A stretch of 64,000 nucleotides of DNA. Origin: Paracoccaceae bacterium. Its GTDB lineage: Bacteria > Pseudomonadota > Alphaproteobacteria > Rhodobacterales > Rhodobacteraceae. The notes under the pieces were generated by a model. It had not been told where the DNA came from, ran no database searches, and saw only the letters and a list, made by a program, of their open reading frames with translations. The stretch spans positions 587,987 to 651,986 of the forward strand of contig JAHRYM010000002.1 in the NCBI GenBank assembly GCA_020622085.1. The letters are read 5' to 3'. Positions 1 to 9,384 of this stretch are shown piece by piece (position 1 is the first letter of the stretch; each line of letters starts with the position of its first letter). Position numbers and translations under genes: made by a program.

Positions 1-19
1 GCTGAGCACAAAATCAGGA

Positions 20-43
20 GGCCCCCGCGGGTTGGCGGGGGCC
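20..43. terminator. Hairpin terminator at the end of the serine-cycle operon
   Basis: Perfect 9-bp inverted repeat (GGCCCCCGC / GCGGGGGCC) with a 6-nt loop, just past the glyA stop. On the plus strand it is followed by TTGCTGTCTTTT, so it best fits a gene ending left of the window. On the minus strand it is followed by a short T-containing stretch, so it may work in both directions. Confidence 0.65.
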
Positions 44-63
44 TTGCTGTCTTTTGGGGGCGC

Positions 64-1359
64 TCAGAGGTCCGGGTAGACCGGGAAGCGGTCGCAGAGC
101 GCCTTGACCCCGGCGCGGACCTTCGCCTCGACTTCGGCATTGCCGTCCTCGCCATGGGCGGCCAGGCCGTCGACGACCTCGACGATCCAGCGCGCGATCT
201 GGCGGAACTCGGCCTCGGCAAAGCCGCGGGTGGTGCCGGCCGGCGTGCCAAGCCGGATGCCGCTGGTCACGAAGGGCTTTTCGGGGTCAAACGGCACGCC
301 GTTCTTGTTGCAGGTGATGTGCGCACGGCCCAGCGCCGTTTCAGTCGCCTTGCCGGTCACACCCTTCGGGCGCAGGTCGGCGAGCATCAGGTGGTTGTCG
401 GTCCCGCCCGAGACGATGTCGATGCCGCCCTTCATCAGCTCGTCGGCCATGGCCTGCGCGTTCCTGACGATCTGCGCGGCATAGTCGCGGAAACCCGGGC
501 GCAGCGCCTCGCCGAAAGCCACGGCCTTGGCGGCGATGACATGCATCAGCGGCCCGCCCTGCAGCCCCGGGAACACCGCCGCGTTGATCTTCTTGGCGAT
601 GTCTTCATGGTTGGTCAGCACCATGCCGCCGCGCGGCCCGCGCAAGGATTTGTGCGTCGTCGTCGTCACCACATGCGCATGCGGCAAGGGCGAGGGATGC
701 TGGCCGCCCGCCACAAGCCCCGCGATATGGGCCATGTCGACCATCAGCCAGGCGCCGACCTCATCGGCGATCTTGCGGAAGGCGGCCCAGTCCCAGGTGC
801 GGGAATAGGCGGTGCCGCCGGCGATGATCAGCTTGGGCTTGTGCGTCAGCGCGCGTTCGCGCACCGCCTCCATGTCCAGCCGCTGGTCCTGCTGGCGCAC
901 GCCGTAGCTGACCACGTTGAACCACTTGCCCGACATGTTGACCGGGCTGCCATGCGTCAGGTGCCCGCCCGAATTGAGGTCAAGCCCCATGAAGGTGTCG
1001 CCCGGCTGCAAAAGCGCCAGGAACACCGCCTGGTTCATCTGCGACCCGGAATTCGGCTGCACGTTGGCATAGCCGCAGTTGAAGAGCTTTTTCGCCCGCT
1101 CGATCGCCAGCGTCTCGGCCACGTCGACGAACTGGCAGCCGCCATAGTAGCGCTTGCCCGGATAGCCTTCGGCGTATTTGTTCGTCATCACCGAGCCCTG
1201 CGCCTCCATCACGGCGCGGCTGACGATGTTCTCGGACGCGATCAGCTCGATCTCGTCGCGCTGGCGGCCAAGCTCGTTCTGGATCGTGGCAAAAAGCTCG
1301 GGGTCGCGCGACGCGAGCGGTTCGGTGAAAAAGCCGGTGTCGCGGTGGGGGGCATTCAT
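64..1359 (-). CDS. glyA: Serine hydroxymethyltransferase
   Basis: PLP enzyme that adds the methylene-H4F carbon to glycine to make serine, the entry step of the serine cycle and also a source of one-carbon units. The 431-residue protein has the usual family length. It shows the PLP lysine in [14 protein letters not shown] (K237), the N-terminal IELIASEN motif and the KRYYGG substrate motif. The start is supported by a strong AAGGAG ribosome site. It is the last gene of the operon sga-mtkA-mtkB-hpr-ppc-glyA and lies 14 bp after ppc. Placement in this operon suggests it is the serine-cycle isozyme; a second housekeeping glyA elsewhere is possible. Confidence 0.95.
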   Translation of the reverse strand: MNAPHRDTGFFTEPLASRDPELFATIQNELGRQRDEIELIASENIVSRAVMEAQGSVMTNKYAEGYPGKRYYGGCQFVDVAETLAIERAKKLFNCGYANVQPNSGSQMNQAVFLALLQPGDTFMGLDLNSGGHLTHGSPVNMSGKWFNVVSYGVRQQDQRLDMEAVRERALTHKPKLIIAGGTAYSRTWDWAAFRKIADEVGAWLMVDMAHIAGLVAGGQHPSPLPHAHVVTTTTHKSLRGPRGGMVLTNHEDIAKKINAAVFPGLQGGPLMHVIAAKAVAFGEALRPGFRDYAAQIVRNAQAMADELMKGGIDIVSGGTDNHLMLADLRPKGVTGKATETALGRAHITCNKNGVPFDPEKPFVTSGIRLGTPAGTTRGFAEAEFRQIARWIVEVVDGLAAHGEDGNAEVEAKVRAGVKALCDRFPVYPDL

Positions 1360-1373
1360 GGAGGTCTCCTTTG

Positions 1374-4040
1374 TCAGCCGGTCCAGCCAAGGCCGGCGGC
1401 GATGCTGTTCATGGATTGCATGAGCGGAACCACCGTGCGGGCGGCGGTCAGCTTGCGCGCGTCGCGCAAGAGGTCCACCTGAAGACGGTTGATCCGGTTC
1501 AGTTGCGGCCTGAGCCGTTCGAAGCGCTCGCGCATCAGCGGGAAGCGCGACCCGATGCTGTCGCCTCCGGTCAGTTGCATGATTGCCCGGGCAGCACGGC
1601 CGTGTTCGTCGCGCACCATGGTGAAGATCCGGTCACGGGTGGCCGCATCCCCGACCAGCGCCGCATAGGCGGCCGCGATCTCCATGTCCGAGAGCAGGAG
1701 CGATTTTTCGACTTCGTCCACCATCAGGCGGAACAGCTTGTGCTGGGCGAACATCTCGGACAGCAGCCGGTCGCCATCCTTGCCGCGCACCTGCCGGAAA
1801 GAGGCGATGGCCGAGCCGAAACCATACCAGCCCGTCACCAGATGGCGGTTCTGCGACCAGGCGAAGACCCAGGGGATTGCGCGCAGGTCGGCGAGGCTTT
1901 TGGCCCCGAAGCGCCGCGCCGGGCGCGACCCGATCCTGAGCATCGCCAGTTCCTCGACCGGGCTCGCCTGCTGGAAGTAGTCGATGAAGCCGGGCTGGCC
2001 CAGAAGGGTCGAATAGGCGGTCTGCGACAGGCCCGACAGCGCATCCAGCGCGTCGATGTGTTCGGGATTCGCCACCGGCTGGACGCGGGTCTGCATATGG
2101 GCCAGCACCGAGGAGGCGAGAAGCTCAAGCTGATTGAGCGCCGTGCCGCGGTTGGCGTATTTGGACGATACCACCTCACCCTGTTCGGTGATGCGCAGGC
2201 GGCCATGGATCGTGCCCAGCGGCTGTGCTGCGATGGCGCGTTCGGTGGGCGCGCCGCCGCGGCTGACCGATCCGCCGCGGCCGTGGAAGAACACCGGGCG
2301 CAGGTCGTGGCGGGCGAGCGTTTCGGTGATCCGGCGCTGCGCCTTGTCCAGTTCCCAGGTAGAGCAGATGAAACCGCCGTCCTTGTTGCTGTCGGAATAG
2401 CCCAGCATCACCTCGATCAGCCCAGCCGGTGATTTGAGGCTGCGCTGCGCCAGCGGCACCGCGAGCAGGTCTTCAAAGACGGCCGGCGCGCGGCGCAGGT
2501 CGTCGATGGTTTCGAACAGCGGCACCACGCGCAGGTCAAGCTTTTCGGCACCAAGACCCGCGTAACGCGCCAGAAGATAGACGCCGAGGATATCGTCGCT
2601 TGACCGGCTCATCGACAGGATGAAGGGGCCGATGGCGTCGGGATCGTCGGACAGCTGCGCCTCGCGCATCAGCGCCAGAAGGTCCAGAAGCTCGCGCGCT
2701 TCGGGGGTAAGCTTGCTGCGGTTGACGGCCAGAAGGTCGGGGTTGGCCAGTTCGCGGCGCAGACGGGCGGACCATTCGGGGCTGCCCCAGGCGGGGGAGG
2801 TTCCCCATTGCGACCAGATCTCGGCCAGGACGGCGGTGGTCACGGTCGAGTTCTGCCGGATGTCCAGCGTCGTGGTGCGGAAGCCGAAGGTTTCGGCCTG
2901 CCAGCGGATCGGGCGCAAGTGGCGTTCGGCCAGCCGGGTGGCGCCGATCGCCACCAGCGCATCATCCAGCACCTGAAGGTCGGCCACGAACTGTGCAACC
3001 GTCACATAGACGCGTCCCGCCCCCTGTATGGTTGCCGCCAACCGGTCACCGATCACCGTCAGCGCCTGGCGGAACAACTCGCCCGGATTGCGGGTTTCAA
3101 GGCGGGCAGCCTGGCCCGTGGCATGGATGAGAACACGCAGACGCGCTTCGAAGGGCTGGGGGATCTGGACGATGCGCGAGGTGATCGAGATCTTTTTCGC
3201 GGCATCGCGCACCAGCGCCAGATACTTTTCCAGAATGGCCATCCGCGCGCGGGAAAGCGCCTCGCGGGTCGCTGCGGTCGTGACATTGGGATTGCCGTCG
3301 CGGTCCCCGCCGATCCAGGAATGGAAGCGGACGCAGGGGGTCGGGGGCAGCTCCTCGCCGAAACGGTCCCGGGCGGCGACGGCAAAACGTTCGAAAAGCT
3401 GCGGCACCGCATCATAGATGCTGTCACGGAAGAACTGCAGGCCCCATTCGATTTCATCGCGCAGGCTGGGGCGTTCAAGGCGCAATTCACCCGTCAGCCA
3501 CAACAGGTCGATCTCGCTCCGGATATCGAAGAGGAGCTCCTCGCGTTCGCGCGGGGTCCAGCGTTCGGCTTCGAGTGCCACCAGCAGCCGGTAGATCCGG
3601 CGGTGGATTTCCAGCACGGTGACGCGCTTGGCCTCGGTCGGATGGGCGGTCAGCGTCGGGCCGACGGAAAGCTGGCCGGCGGTCGCGGAAAAGACCTCGG
3701 CGCTCATCTGCGGGTCGAGCTCGGCAAAGACCTTGGCGAAACTGCCCTCGACCGCATCTGCGCCAAAGCGGGCCTCGGCCTGCCGACGGTCGCGCATGGC
3801 TACGTTTTCGTCGATGATCTTCGAAAGCTGGAACCAGATGTTGATGGCCTGAAGGCAGGGGGTCGCGGCCTCGCCCAAGGGCAGGTCGCCATCAAGCTGT
3901 TCGATCAGATCGGCAACCTGTGGTGCCCGCTGGGCAATGACGCTTTGCCACAGCACGCGAAGATCCTGGCGCAGCGTTTCGGCATAATCCGGATCTCTGG
4001 GCGCCTGGCCCTCGGACAGCTGGGAAAGCGCATGGACCAT
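1374..4040 (-). CDS. ppc: Phosphoenolpyruvate carboxylase
   Basis: Cytosolic enzyme that carboxylates PEP to oxaloacetate, the CO2-fixing step of the serine cycle. The 888-residue protein is of full length. Seen motifs: TAHPTE with the catalytic His (H133), [10 protein letters not shown] near residue 548 and the glycine-rich loop [10 protein letters not shown] near 590. The C-terminus ends GLGWTG rather than the more usual RNTG. The start lies 2 bp beyond the hpr stop with only a weak ribosome site, so translation is probably coupled to hpr. Known serine-cycle PEP carboxylases tend to be insensitive to acetyl-CoA; whether this one is cannot be read from the sequence. Confidence 0.95.
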   Translation of the reverse strand: MVHALSQLSEGQAPRDPDYAETLRQDLRVLWQSVIAQRAPQVADLIEQLDGDLPLGEAATPCLQAINIWFQLSKIIDENVAMRDRRQAEARFGADAVEGSFAKVFAELDPQMSAEVFSATAGQLSVGPTLTAHPTEAKRVTVLEIHRRIYRLLVALEAERWTPREREELLFDIRSEIDLLWLTGELRLERPSLRDEIEWGLQFFRDSIYDAVPQLFERFAVAARDRFGEELPPTPCVRFHSWIGGDRDGNPNVTTAATREALSRARMAILEKYLALVRDAAKKISITSRIVQIPQPFEARLRVLIHATGQAARLETRNPGELFRQALTVIGDRLAATIQGAGRVYVTVAQFVADLQVLDDALVAIGATRLAERHLRPIRWQAETFGFRTTTLDIRQNSTVTTAVLAEIWSQWGTSPAWGSPEWSARLRRELANPDLLAVNRSKLTPEARELLDLLALMREAQLSDDPDAIGPFILSMSRSSDDILGVYLLARYAGLGAEKLDLRVVPLFETIDDLRRAPAVFEDLLAVPLAQRSLKSPAGLIEVMLGYSDSNKDGGFICSTWELDKAQRRITETLARHDLRPVFFHGRGGSVSRGGAPTERAIAAQPLGTIHGRLRITEQGEVVSSKYANRGTALNQLELLASSVLAHMQTRVQPVANPEHIDALDALSGLSQTAYSTLLGQPGFIDYFQQASPVEELAMLRIGSRPARRFGAKSLADLRAIPWVFAWSQNRHLVTGWYGFGSAIASFRQVRGKDGDRLLSEMFAQHKLFRLMVDEVEKSLLLSDMEIAAAYAALVGDAATRDRIFTMVRDEHGRAARAIMQLTGGDSIGSRFPLMRERFERLRPQLNRINRLQVDLLRDARKLTAARTVVPLMQSMNSIAAGLGWTG

Positions 4041-4042
4041 GG

Positions 4043-5014
4043 TCAGGCCACCCGATCACGAGGGGCGCGGCCGCCAAAGAAATCGGTCAGGTTGTCCAGC
4101 ACGCGAAAGCCCATCGCTTCACGGGTTTCGCGGCTGGCCGAGCCGAGGTGCGGCAGCAGCACCAGGTTGTCCGCGTCCATCAGTTCCTGCGGAACGAAGG
4201 GTTCGCGTTCGAAGACATCCAGGCCCGCGCCGCCGATGGTGCCGAACCACAGGGCCTGCGCCAGCGCGTATTCGTCGACAACCTCGCCGCGGGCGGTGTT
4301 GATCAGGAACGCGCCGGGCCGCATCAGGTCCAGCCGGCGGGAGTTGATGAGGTGCCGGTTCGCCGCGCCCCCGGGGCAATGGAGCGAGACGAAATCGCAT
4401 TCCGGCAGCAGGTCTTCGATCGTGGGCACCTGCACCGCATTGTAGCGCGCGAGGATTTCGGCGGGAACGGCCGAGCGGTTCTGGACCACGATCTTCATCC
4501 CGAAGCCGTGATGCGCCCGCTGCGCCATCGCCTGGCCGATGCGGCCGAAACCGATGATGCCCAGCGTCGCGCCGGAAACGCGGGTGCCGATCATGTGGGT
4601 CGGACGCCAGCCGGACCATTTGCCGTCGCGCAACTCGCGTTCACCCTCGCCGGCCCGCCGCGCCACCATCAGCATCAGCGTCATGGCGATGTCGGCGGTG
4701 CATTCCGACAGGACGTCGGGCGTGTTGGTGACGGTGATGCCGCGCGTCTTCGCGGCATCCGTGTCGATATGGGCAAACCCGACGCCATAGTTCGCCACGA
4801 TTCTTGTGCGCGGCGAGGGCGCATCGAAGACCACCGACGGCAGACGGTCCGTCACGGTGGGCAGGATCGCGTCATAGCGGCCCATCGCGTCGCGGAGGTC
4901 CGCTTGGCTTAAGGGTTTGTCCGCCATGTTGAGATCAAGGTCAAAGACCTCGGCCATCCGCTCTTCTACCGACTGCGGCCAGCGCCGCGTCACAAGAACC
5001 TTGGGTTTCGTCAT
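4043..5014 (-). CDS. hprA: D-2-hydroxyacid dehydrogenase, probable hydroxypyruvate reductase
   Basis: NAD(P)H-dependent reductase of 323 residues, assigned to hydroxypyruvate to D-glycerate reduction because it sits between serine-cycle genes. The Rossmann motif GFGRIG (155-160) is clear. The catalytic set of the D-isomer-specific family is present: Arg in INTARG (R242), Glu in VFEREP and His in LLPHLGS (H289). The protein resembles the glycerate/glyoxylate reductase branch. A good ribosome site (AAAGGACAG) precedes the ATG. It lies 15 bp after mtkB and 2 bp before ppc. Substrate choice between hydroxypyruvate and glyoxylate is inferred from context. Confidence 0.87.
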   Translation of the reverse strand: MTKPKVLVTRRWPQSVEERMAEVFDLDLNMADKPLSQADLRDAMGRYDAILPTVTDRLPSVVFDAPSPRTRIVANYGVGFAHIDTDAAKTRGITVTNTPDVLSECTADIAMTLMLMVARRAGEGERELRDGKWSGWRPTHMIGTRVSGATLGIIGFGRIGQAMAQRAHHGFGMKIVVQNRSAVPAEILARYNAVQVPTIEDLLPECDFVSLHCPGGAANRHLINSRRLDLMRPGAFLINTARGEVVDEYALAQALWFGTIGGAGLDVFEREPFVPQELMDADNLVLLPHLGSASRETREAMGFRVLDNLTDFFGGRAPRDRVA

Positions 5015-5029
5015 CGGGTCTGTCCTTTC

Positions 5030-5923
5030 TCAGGCAGCTTTCCGGGCCATGACACGCGCGATGGTTTCGCCGATGACCGAGGGGTTCTCGGCCACGGTGA
5101 CACCGGCGGCGGTCAGGATCTCGACCTTTTCCGACGCGCTTTCGCCAAAGGCCGAGATGATCGCGCCCGCGTGGCCCATCGTGCGGCCCTTGGGTGCGGT
5201 CAGGCCCGCGATGTAGGCGATGACGGGCTTCGTCATGTGTTCCTGGATATAGGCCGCCGCTTCGGCTTCCTGCGGTCCGCCGATCTCGCCGATCATGCAG
5301 ACGATGTGGGTTTCCGGGTCGGTCTCGAAGCGTTCGAGGATGTCGCGGAAGGAAGATCCGTTGATCGGGTCGCCGCCGATCCCCACGCTGGTCGAGACGC
5401 CGATGCCGCGATCCTTCAGCTGCTGCGCCGCTTCATAGCCCAGCGTGCCCGACCGGCCCACGATGCCGACGTTGCCCGGCAGGTAGATATGCCCCGGCAT
5501 GATGCCCAGCATCGCTTTGCCCGGGCTGATGGTGCCGGCGCAGTTCGGGCCGGTCAGCACCATGCGGCGTTCGCGGGGGTAGCGCATCATGTAGCGCTTC
5601 ACGCGGATCATGTCCTGCGCGGGGATGCCATCGGTGATGCAGACGCAGTAGCGGATGCCGCCGTCGGCCGCTTCCATGATGCTGTCAGCGGCGAAGGGGG
5701 GCGGCACGAAAACCAGGCTCGTATCCGCGCCGGTGGCTTCCACCGCCTGTTTCACGGTGTCGAAGACCGGGACGCCGAAGATCGTCTCTCCGCCCTTGCC
5801 GGGCACCACGCCGCCGACGACGTTGGTGCCATAGGCCTGCATCTCCTGGGTATGGAACTGCGCCATGCGCCCGGTGATGCCCTGGACGATCACGCGGCTC
5901 GTGCGGTCAAGAAAGATGCTCAT
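5030..5923 (-). CDS. mtkB: Malate-CoA ligase (malate thiokinase), alpha subunit
   Basis: SucD-like subunit that binds CoA and carries the phosphohistidine. With mtkA it makes malyl-CoA from malate, ATP and CoA. The 297-residue protein has the CoA-binding N-terminal fold (VIVQGITGRM) and the phosphohistidine loop GHAGAI (H251). The assignment to malate rather than succinate rests on the genes around it (ppc, hpr, sga, mcl); by sequence alone a succinyl-CoA synthetase alpha subunit is the alternative. Its start codon overlaps the mtkA stop by one base (TGATG), which implies coupling and fixed stoichiometry. Confidence 0.9.
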   Translation of the reverse strand: MSIFLDRTSRVIVQGITGRMAQFHTQEMQAYGTNVVGGVVPGKGGETIFGVPVFDTVKQAVEATGADTSLVFVPPPFAADSIMEAADGGIRYCVCITDGIPAQDMIRVKRYMMRYPRERRMVLTGPNCAGTISPGKAMLGIMPGHIYLPGNVGIVGRSGTLGYEAAQQLKDRGIGVSTSVGIGGDPINGSSFRDILERFETDPETHIVCMIGEIGGPQEAEAAAYIQEHMTKPVIAYIAGLTAPKGRTMGHAGAIISAFGESASEKVEILTAAGVTVAENPSVIGETIARVMARKAA

Positions 5924-7119
5924 CAGATCGCCCTCATCTTGGTGTTCTGTTTCTGGTCGTTCTTCCAGGCGCCGACCGCGCGTTCGGCGGCCTCCATCAG
6001 CGACCCGGCGCGGATGATCGGCAGACCGGACTGCGCGAGGATCTTCTGGCCTTCCTCGACGTTGGTGCCGGCCAGGCGGACGATCACCGGCACATCGACC
6101 GGGTTCGCCTTCAGCGCCTGCACCACACCTTCGGCGACCCAGTCGCAGCGGTTGATGCCGGCGAAGATGTTCACGAGGATCGCCTGGACGTTTTCATCCG
6201 ACATGACCAGCCGGAAGGCCTTGGCCACCCGTTCGGGCGTCGCGCCGCCACCGATGTCGAGGAAGTTGGCGGGTTCGCCCCCGGCCAGCTTGATCGTGTC
6301 CATCGTCGCCATCGCAAGACCTGCGCCGTTGACGATGCAGCCGATGTTGCCGGCAAGGCCGATATAGGCCAGGCCCCGGTCGGCGGCGCGCGCCTCGCGC
6401 GGGTCTTCCTGGCTCTTGTCGCGCAGTTCGGCGACCTGCGGGTGACGGAACAGCGCGTTGCCGTCGAAGGTCATCTTGGCGTCCAGCGCCAGAATGCGGT
6501 TGTCGGTGGTGATGACCAGCGGGTTGATTTCCACCATCGTCGCATCCAGCTCGCGGAAGGCGCGGTAGCAGCCCTGAAGGGTGCGGACCATCTGCTGCGT
6601 GAGCGAAGTCGGGATACCCAGCGCGAAGGCGATTTCCCGGGCCTGGAATTCCTGGAGGCCCACCGCCGGCTCCACGGTCGAGCGCACGATGGACTCCGGC
6701 TTGCTGGCCGAGATGTCCTCGATCTCCATCCCGCCTTCGGACGAGGCCACGATCATCACCCGCTGCGAGGTGCGGTCAAGCACGAAGCCCAGGTAGATCT
6801 CGCGGTTGAAATCGACGGCGTTCTCCACATAGACGCGGTAGATGCCCTTGCCTTCCGGTCCGGTCTGATGCGTCACCAGCTTGCGGCCGAACATCTCGTT
6901 CGTGGCATCCTGGATTTCATGTTCCGAACTGCAAAGCTTGACGCCGCCCGCCTTGCCACGGCCGCCGGCATGGACCTGCGCCTTGACGATCCAGCGGTTG
7001 CCGCCCAGTTCGCGCGCCCGATAGGCCGCCTGTTCGGGGCTGTAGGCCAACCCGCCGCTGGGCACCGTCACGCCGAACTTGGACAGGATTTCCTTGGCCT
7101 GGTATTCGTGAATATCCAT
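5923..7119 (-). CDS. mtkA: Malate-CoA ligase (malate thiokinase), beta subunit
   Basis: SucC-like ATP-grasp subunit of 398 residues. The N-terminus [17 protein letters not shown] and the internal run [10 protein letters not shown] are typical of this family, as is the nucleotide-binding region. It forms a complex with MtkB and activates malate to malyl-CoA, the substrate of Mcl. A strong ribosome site (GGGAGG) precedes the ATG. It lies 11 bp after sga and overlaps mtkB by one base. As with mtkB, malate specificity is inferred from gene context. Confidence 0.9.
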   Translation of the reverse strand: MDIHEYQAKEILSKFGVTVPSGGLAYSPEQAAYRARELGGNRWIVKAQVHAGGRGKAGGVKLCSSEHEIQDATNEMFGRKLVTHQTGPEGKGIYRVYVENAVDFNREIYLGFVLDRTSQRVMIVASSEGGMEIEDISASKPESIVRSTVEPAVGLQEFQAREIAFALGIPTSLTQQMVRTLQGCYRAFRELDATMVEINPLVITTDNRILALDAKMTFDGNALFRHPQVAELRDKSQEDPREARAADRGLAYIGLAGNIGCIVNGAGLAMATMDTIKLAGGEPANFLDIGGGATPERVAKAFRLVMSDENVQAILVNIFAGINRCDWVAEGVVQALKANPVDVPVIVRLAGTNVEEGQKILAQSGLPIIRAGSLMEAAERAVGAWKNDQKQNTKMRAI

Positions 7120-7130
7120 TCTCGCCTCCC

Positions 7131-8372
7131 TTATTCCGCCGCCATTGTCATCTTGTAGTGGTGACGAAGGCCTTCGGTGATTTCCTCGGTGTTCACGCCT
7201 GCGCCCATGTCGTTCATCGCCACCGCAAAGCGCCCGACAATGTCGGTGATCGCGGCTTCCGACAGTTGGTTCAGGATGCCGATGCGGACCTGCACCGGTT
7301 CCGACAGCGTCGGCCAGATGCCGAAGCCCTTGGCGCGGCAGGCCTGGACCAGTTCCTTTTCGCGGCCCGCCAGTTCCTTCGGCAGGTTCAGCACCACAAG
7401 GCTCGTCATGTTCGAGGTGACCTCGCAGCCCATGGCCGTCACGGCCTGGCGCAGGGCCTGTTCGTGGTGGGCATAGTCGCGGGCCTTGGCGGCGCGGCCC
7501 TGTTGCAGGTTGATGCGCAGCGCCTCGTGGAAGGCAGCGACGGCATAGCCCGAATGGGTGCGGTGATAGGCGCCGGCGGCCGCATCCTTGCCATCGATGA
7601 TGCCCCAGTGCCGCGCCTCAAGGATCGGGTGGTGCACATAGGTCTGGCAGCCGCTGGTGCGCACTTCCTCGATGTAGCGGTCCGAGAAGCTGACAGGGGC
7701 ATAGGTCAGCGGCAGGCACAGCACGCCCTTCTGCGGACAGGAGGCCCAGCCGACGACACCCGGATAGTCGTCGATCGAGAAATCGTCGACGCCCAGCGAG
7801 GACACCGCGTCGATCAGCCCCAGCGCGCCATGGCGCAGGCAGGCGTCCGAGAAGCCCTTCAGGTCATTGATGCGGCCCGAGCCGGTTTCCCAATGCGCCA
7901 TGAAGGCCCATTTCGGCTTCTTTTCGGCCAGCACCCTTTCCACGATTTCTTCGGTGACCGACTGGCCATGCGGCACGGTCACGACGGTGACGCTCGCAGG
8001 CTTGGGGTCCATCGGATTGGCGCGCAGTTCCTCGCGGGTTGCGGCCTTCATCCGGATGGTCAGCGCGTCGATCCCCGAAAAGGTGCCATTGGTGAAGGCC
8101 ACGACCGTGTCGCCGGGCAGGATCGCGCTGAGCAGGCAGTCGAGCCCGCTGAAGCCGGTGCCGCCGACGCCATAGGTATAGACGTTCTTCGTGCCCCAGA
8201 TGGCGCGGAGCATCATCTTGCATTCGATCATGCCACGCAGGACATCCGCCTGCATGTGATCGGCGAGCCCGGCGTTCGAGAAAGCCGCCAGAACGCGCGG
8301 ATCGGTGTTGCCGGGGCCGGGGCCCGCCGCGAGCGTTTCGGGGATCAGGAGTTCGGGGAAGATGTTGGTCAT
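7131..8372 (-). CDS. Class V aminotransferase, probable serine-glyoxylate aminotransferase
   Basis: PLP-dependent enzyme of 413 residues heading the serine-cycle operon. By position it should transfer the amino group of serine to glyoxylate, giving hydroxypyruvate and glycine. The PLP lysine is in SCPQKG (K215), and the preceding LIDAVSSLG carries the cofactor Asp. It is clearly of the alanine/serine-glyoxylate aminotransferase superfamily, but it does not read like the well-known Methylobacterium Sga, whose lysine motif is GSQKG followed by LMLP. The ATG at 8372 begins [11 protein letters not shown]; an in-frame start further upstream would add 36 residues of unlikely sequence. The exact substrate pair is therefore inferred. 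Confidence 0.75.
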   Translation of the reverse strand: MTNIFPELLIPETLAAGPGPGNTDPRVLAAFSNAGLADHMQADVLRGMIECKMMLRAIWGTKNVYTYGVGGTGFSGLDCLLSAILPGDTVVAFTNGTFSGIDALTIRMKAATREELRANPMDPKPASVTVVTVPHGQSVTEEIVERVLAEKKPKWAFMAHWETGSGRINDLKGFSDACLRHGALGLIDAVSSLGVDDFSIDDYPGVVGWASCPQKGVLCLPLTYAPVSFSDRYIEEVRTSGCQTYVHHPILEARHWGIIDGKDAAAGAYHRTHSGYAVAAFHEALRINLQQGRAAKARDYAHHEQALRQAVTAMGCEVTSNMTSLVVLNLPKELAGREKELVQACRAKGFGIWPTLSEPVQVRIGILNQLSEAAITDIVGRFAVAMNDMGAGVNTEEITEGLRHHYKMTMAAE

Positions 8373-8629
8373 GTCAGTCCCTGCCTTTTCATGAATGCGC
8401 CGTGAAGGCGGAAGACCGACTGCGTGGGCTTTGGGGGTCGCCGGACCTCCTGTTTCCTCGCAGTCATATTTCCTACACACAGGAAACTCCCGGTCGACAA
8501 ATCCCGCAACGCCCGTATATCCTGCCTTTGGGTATCTATTTGGATGGTAATTTACCTACCCATTACGGTGGATATACGACGGTATGCAGAAGCGATCCCT
8601 ACCCGTTCGGGTAGTATTGGGACAGGTTC
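8373..8629. promoter_or_regulatory. Divergent control region between the aminotransferase gene and the regulator gene
   Basis: A 257-bp gap, visibly richer in A+T than its surroundings, that must hold the promoters of both the minus-strand operon and the plus-strand regulator. It contains three inverted repeats: TTTCCT-ACACAC-AGGAAA (8469-8486), GGTAA-T-TTACC (8546-8556) and CTACCCG-TT-CGGGTAG (8599-8614). The CTACCC half recurs at 8556 and 8599, 43 bp apart, about four helical turns. No convincing -35/-10 pair was found on either strand. Confidence 0.55.
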
Positions 8630-9268
8630 ATGTCAAATTGGATGCAAAATCAAAAGGAAACCCCGGTCACGGTCATGCTGGCCGATGGCAATCCGCTGGT
8701 CCTGACCGCCATGGCCGAGATTTTTGACCGGGATACACGATTCTCGCTGGTGGCGACTTCGGCGACGGCGGAAGGCTTCCTTGGCGCGGTGATGCGGATG
8801 CCGGTGCAGGTGGGGGTGATCGACTGGAACCTGCCGGCGCTTGGCGGCGCCAAGCTGATCGAGGTGCTGCGCGAACAGCCCCAGACGCCGCGACTGATCG
8901 TCTACGGCGATGAAGCCTCGGAAGTCCCGCGGCTGGCGATGTCAGCGGGTGCGGCGGGATTCGCGGGCCGCTCGGCGCCGGTCGAACGGCTGCTGGAAAC
9001 CTGCCTGTCGGTCGCAAAGGGGCAGATGGTGTTCCCATTCCTGGACGTGCGGAAATTGCAGCTTGACCCGATCGAGCAGTTGTCGAAGCGTGAACGCGCG
9101 TTGCTGGAGGGTCTGTCGCGGGGCCTGACGAACCGCGAACTGTCGAAGGAATTCGAGATCAGCCCGAACACCGTGAAGTTCCATCTGTCGAACCTGTTCG
9201 AAAAACTGTCGGTAAAGAACCGCACGCAGGCGATCGCTTTCTACTATGCGAACCGTGCATCGAGGTGA
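8630..9268 (+). CDS. NarL/FixJ-family response regulator, probable serine-cycle regulator
   Basis: DNA-binding protein of 212 residues: an N-terminal receiver-like domain (about 12-125) and a C-terminal LuxR-type helix-turn-helix (about 150-206, with LTNRELSKEFEISPNTVKFHLSNLFEKL). The likely phosphoacceptor D65 is present (VGVIDWNLP). Other receiver residues look changed: the acidic pair is reduced to D19 followed by Gly, the switch Ser/Thr position reads Gly (93), and the conserved Lys reads Arg (R114). It may therefore work without normal phosphorylation. It lies between the two halves of the serine-cycle island, so control of these genes is a fair inference. No sensor kinase gene is adjacent. 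Confidence 0.85.
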   Translation: MSNWMQNQKETPVTVMLADGNPLVLTAMAEIFDRDTRFSLVATSATAEGFLGAVMRMPVQVGVIDWNLPALGGAKLIEVLREQPQTPRLIVYGDEASEVPRLAMSAGAAGFAGRSAPVERLLETCLSVAKGQMVFPFLDVRKLQLDPIEQLSKRERALLEGLSRGLTNRELSKEFEISPNTVKFHLSNLFEKLSVKNRTQAIAFYYANRASR

Positions 9269-9316
9269 GATTTCTGACCGGCCCGGCCCATCATCACCAA
9301 TATGAAAATTTTATTC

Positions 9317-9363
9317 TTGACTGGAAAGGTTTATTCGGCGGATGCCTAAAGACAACCAGTCAA
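9317..9363. promoter_or_regulatory. Inverted repeat upstream of mcl
   Basis: Arms TTGACTGG (9317-9324) and CCAGTCAA (9356-9363) are perfect reverse complements separated by 31 bp. They lie in the A+T-rich gap between the regulator gene and mcl. This could be a pair of operator half-sites. The left arm also contains a -35-like TTGACT, but no good -10 follows at the right spacing. Confidence 0.3.
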
Positions 9364-9384
9364 ACCCCAACAAGGAGCCCCCCG

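Noticed and set aside
154-1482. A 442-codon open frame opposite glyA, and similar long frames opposite ppc, mtkA and the aminotransferase gene
   Set aside because: All are low-complexity shadows of well-identified genes on the minus strand and lack ribosome sites.
5030-7119. Reading mtkA-mtkB as succinyl-CoA synthetase sucC-sucD
   Set aside because: The sequences alone allow it, but the genes lie between sga-like, hpr and ppc in one operon facing mcl, which fits malate thiokinase better.
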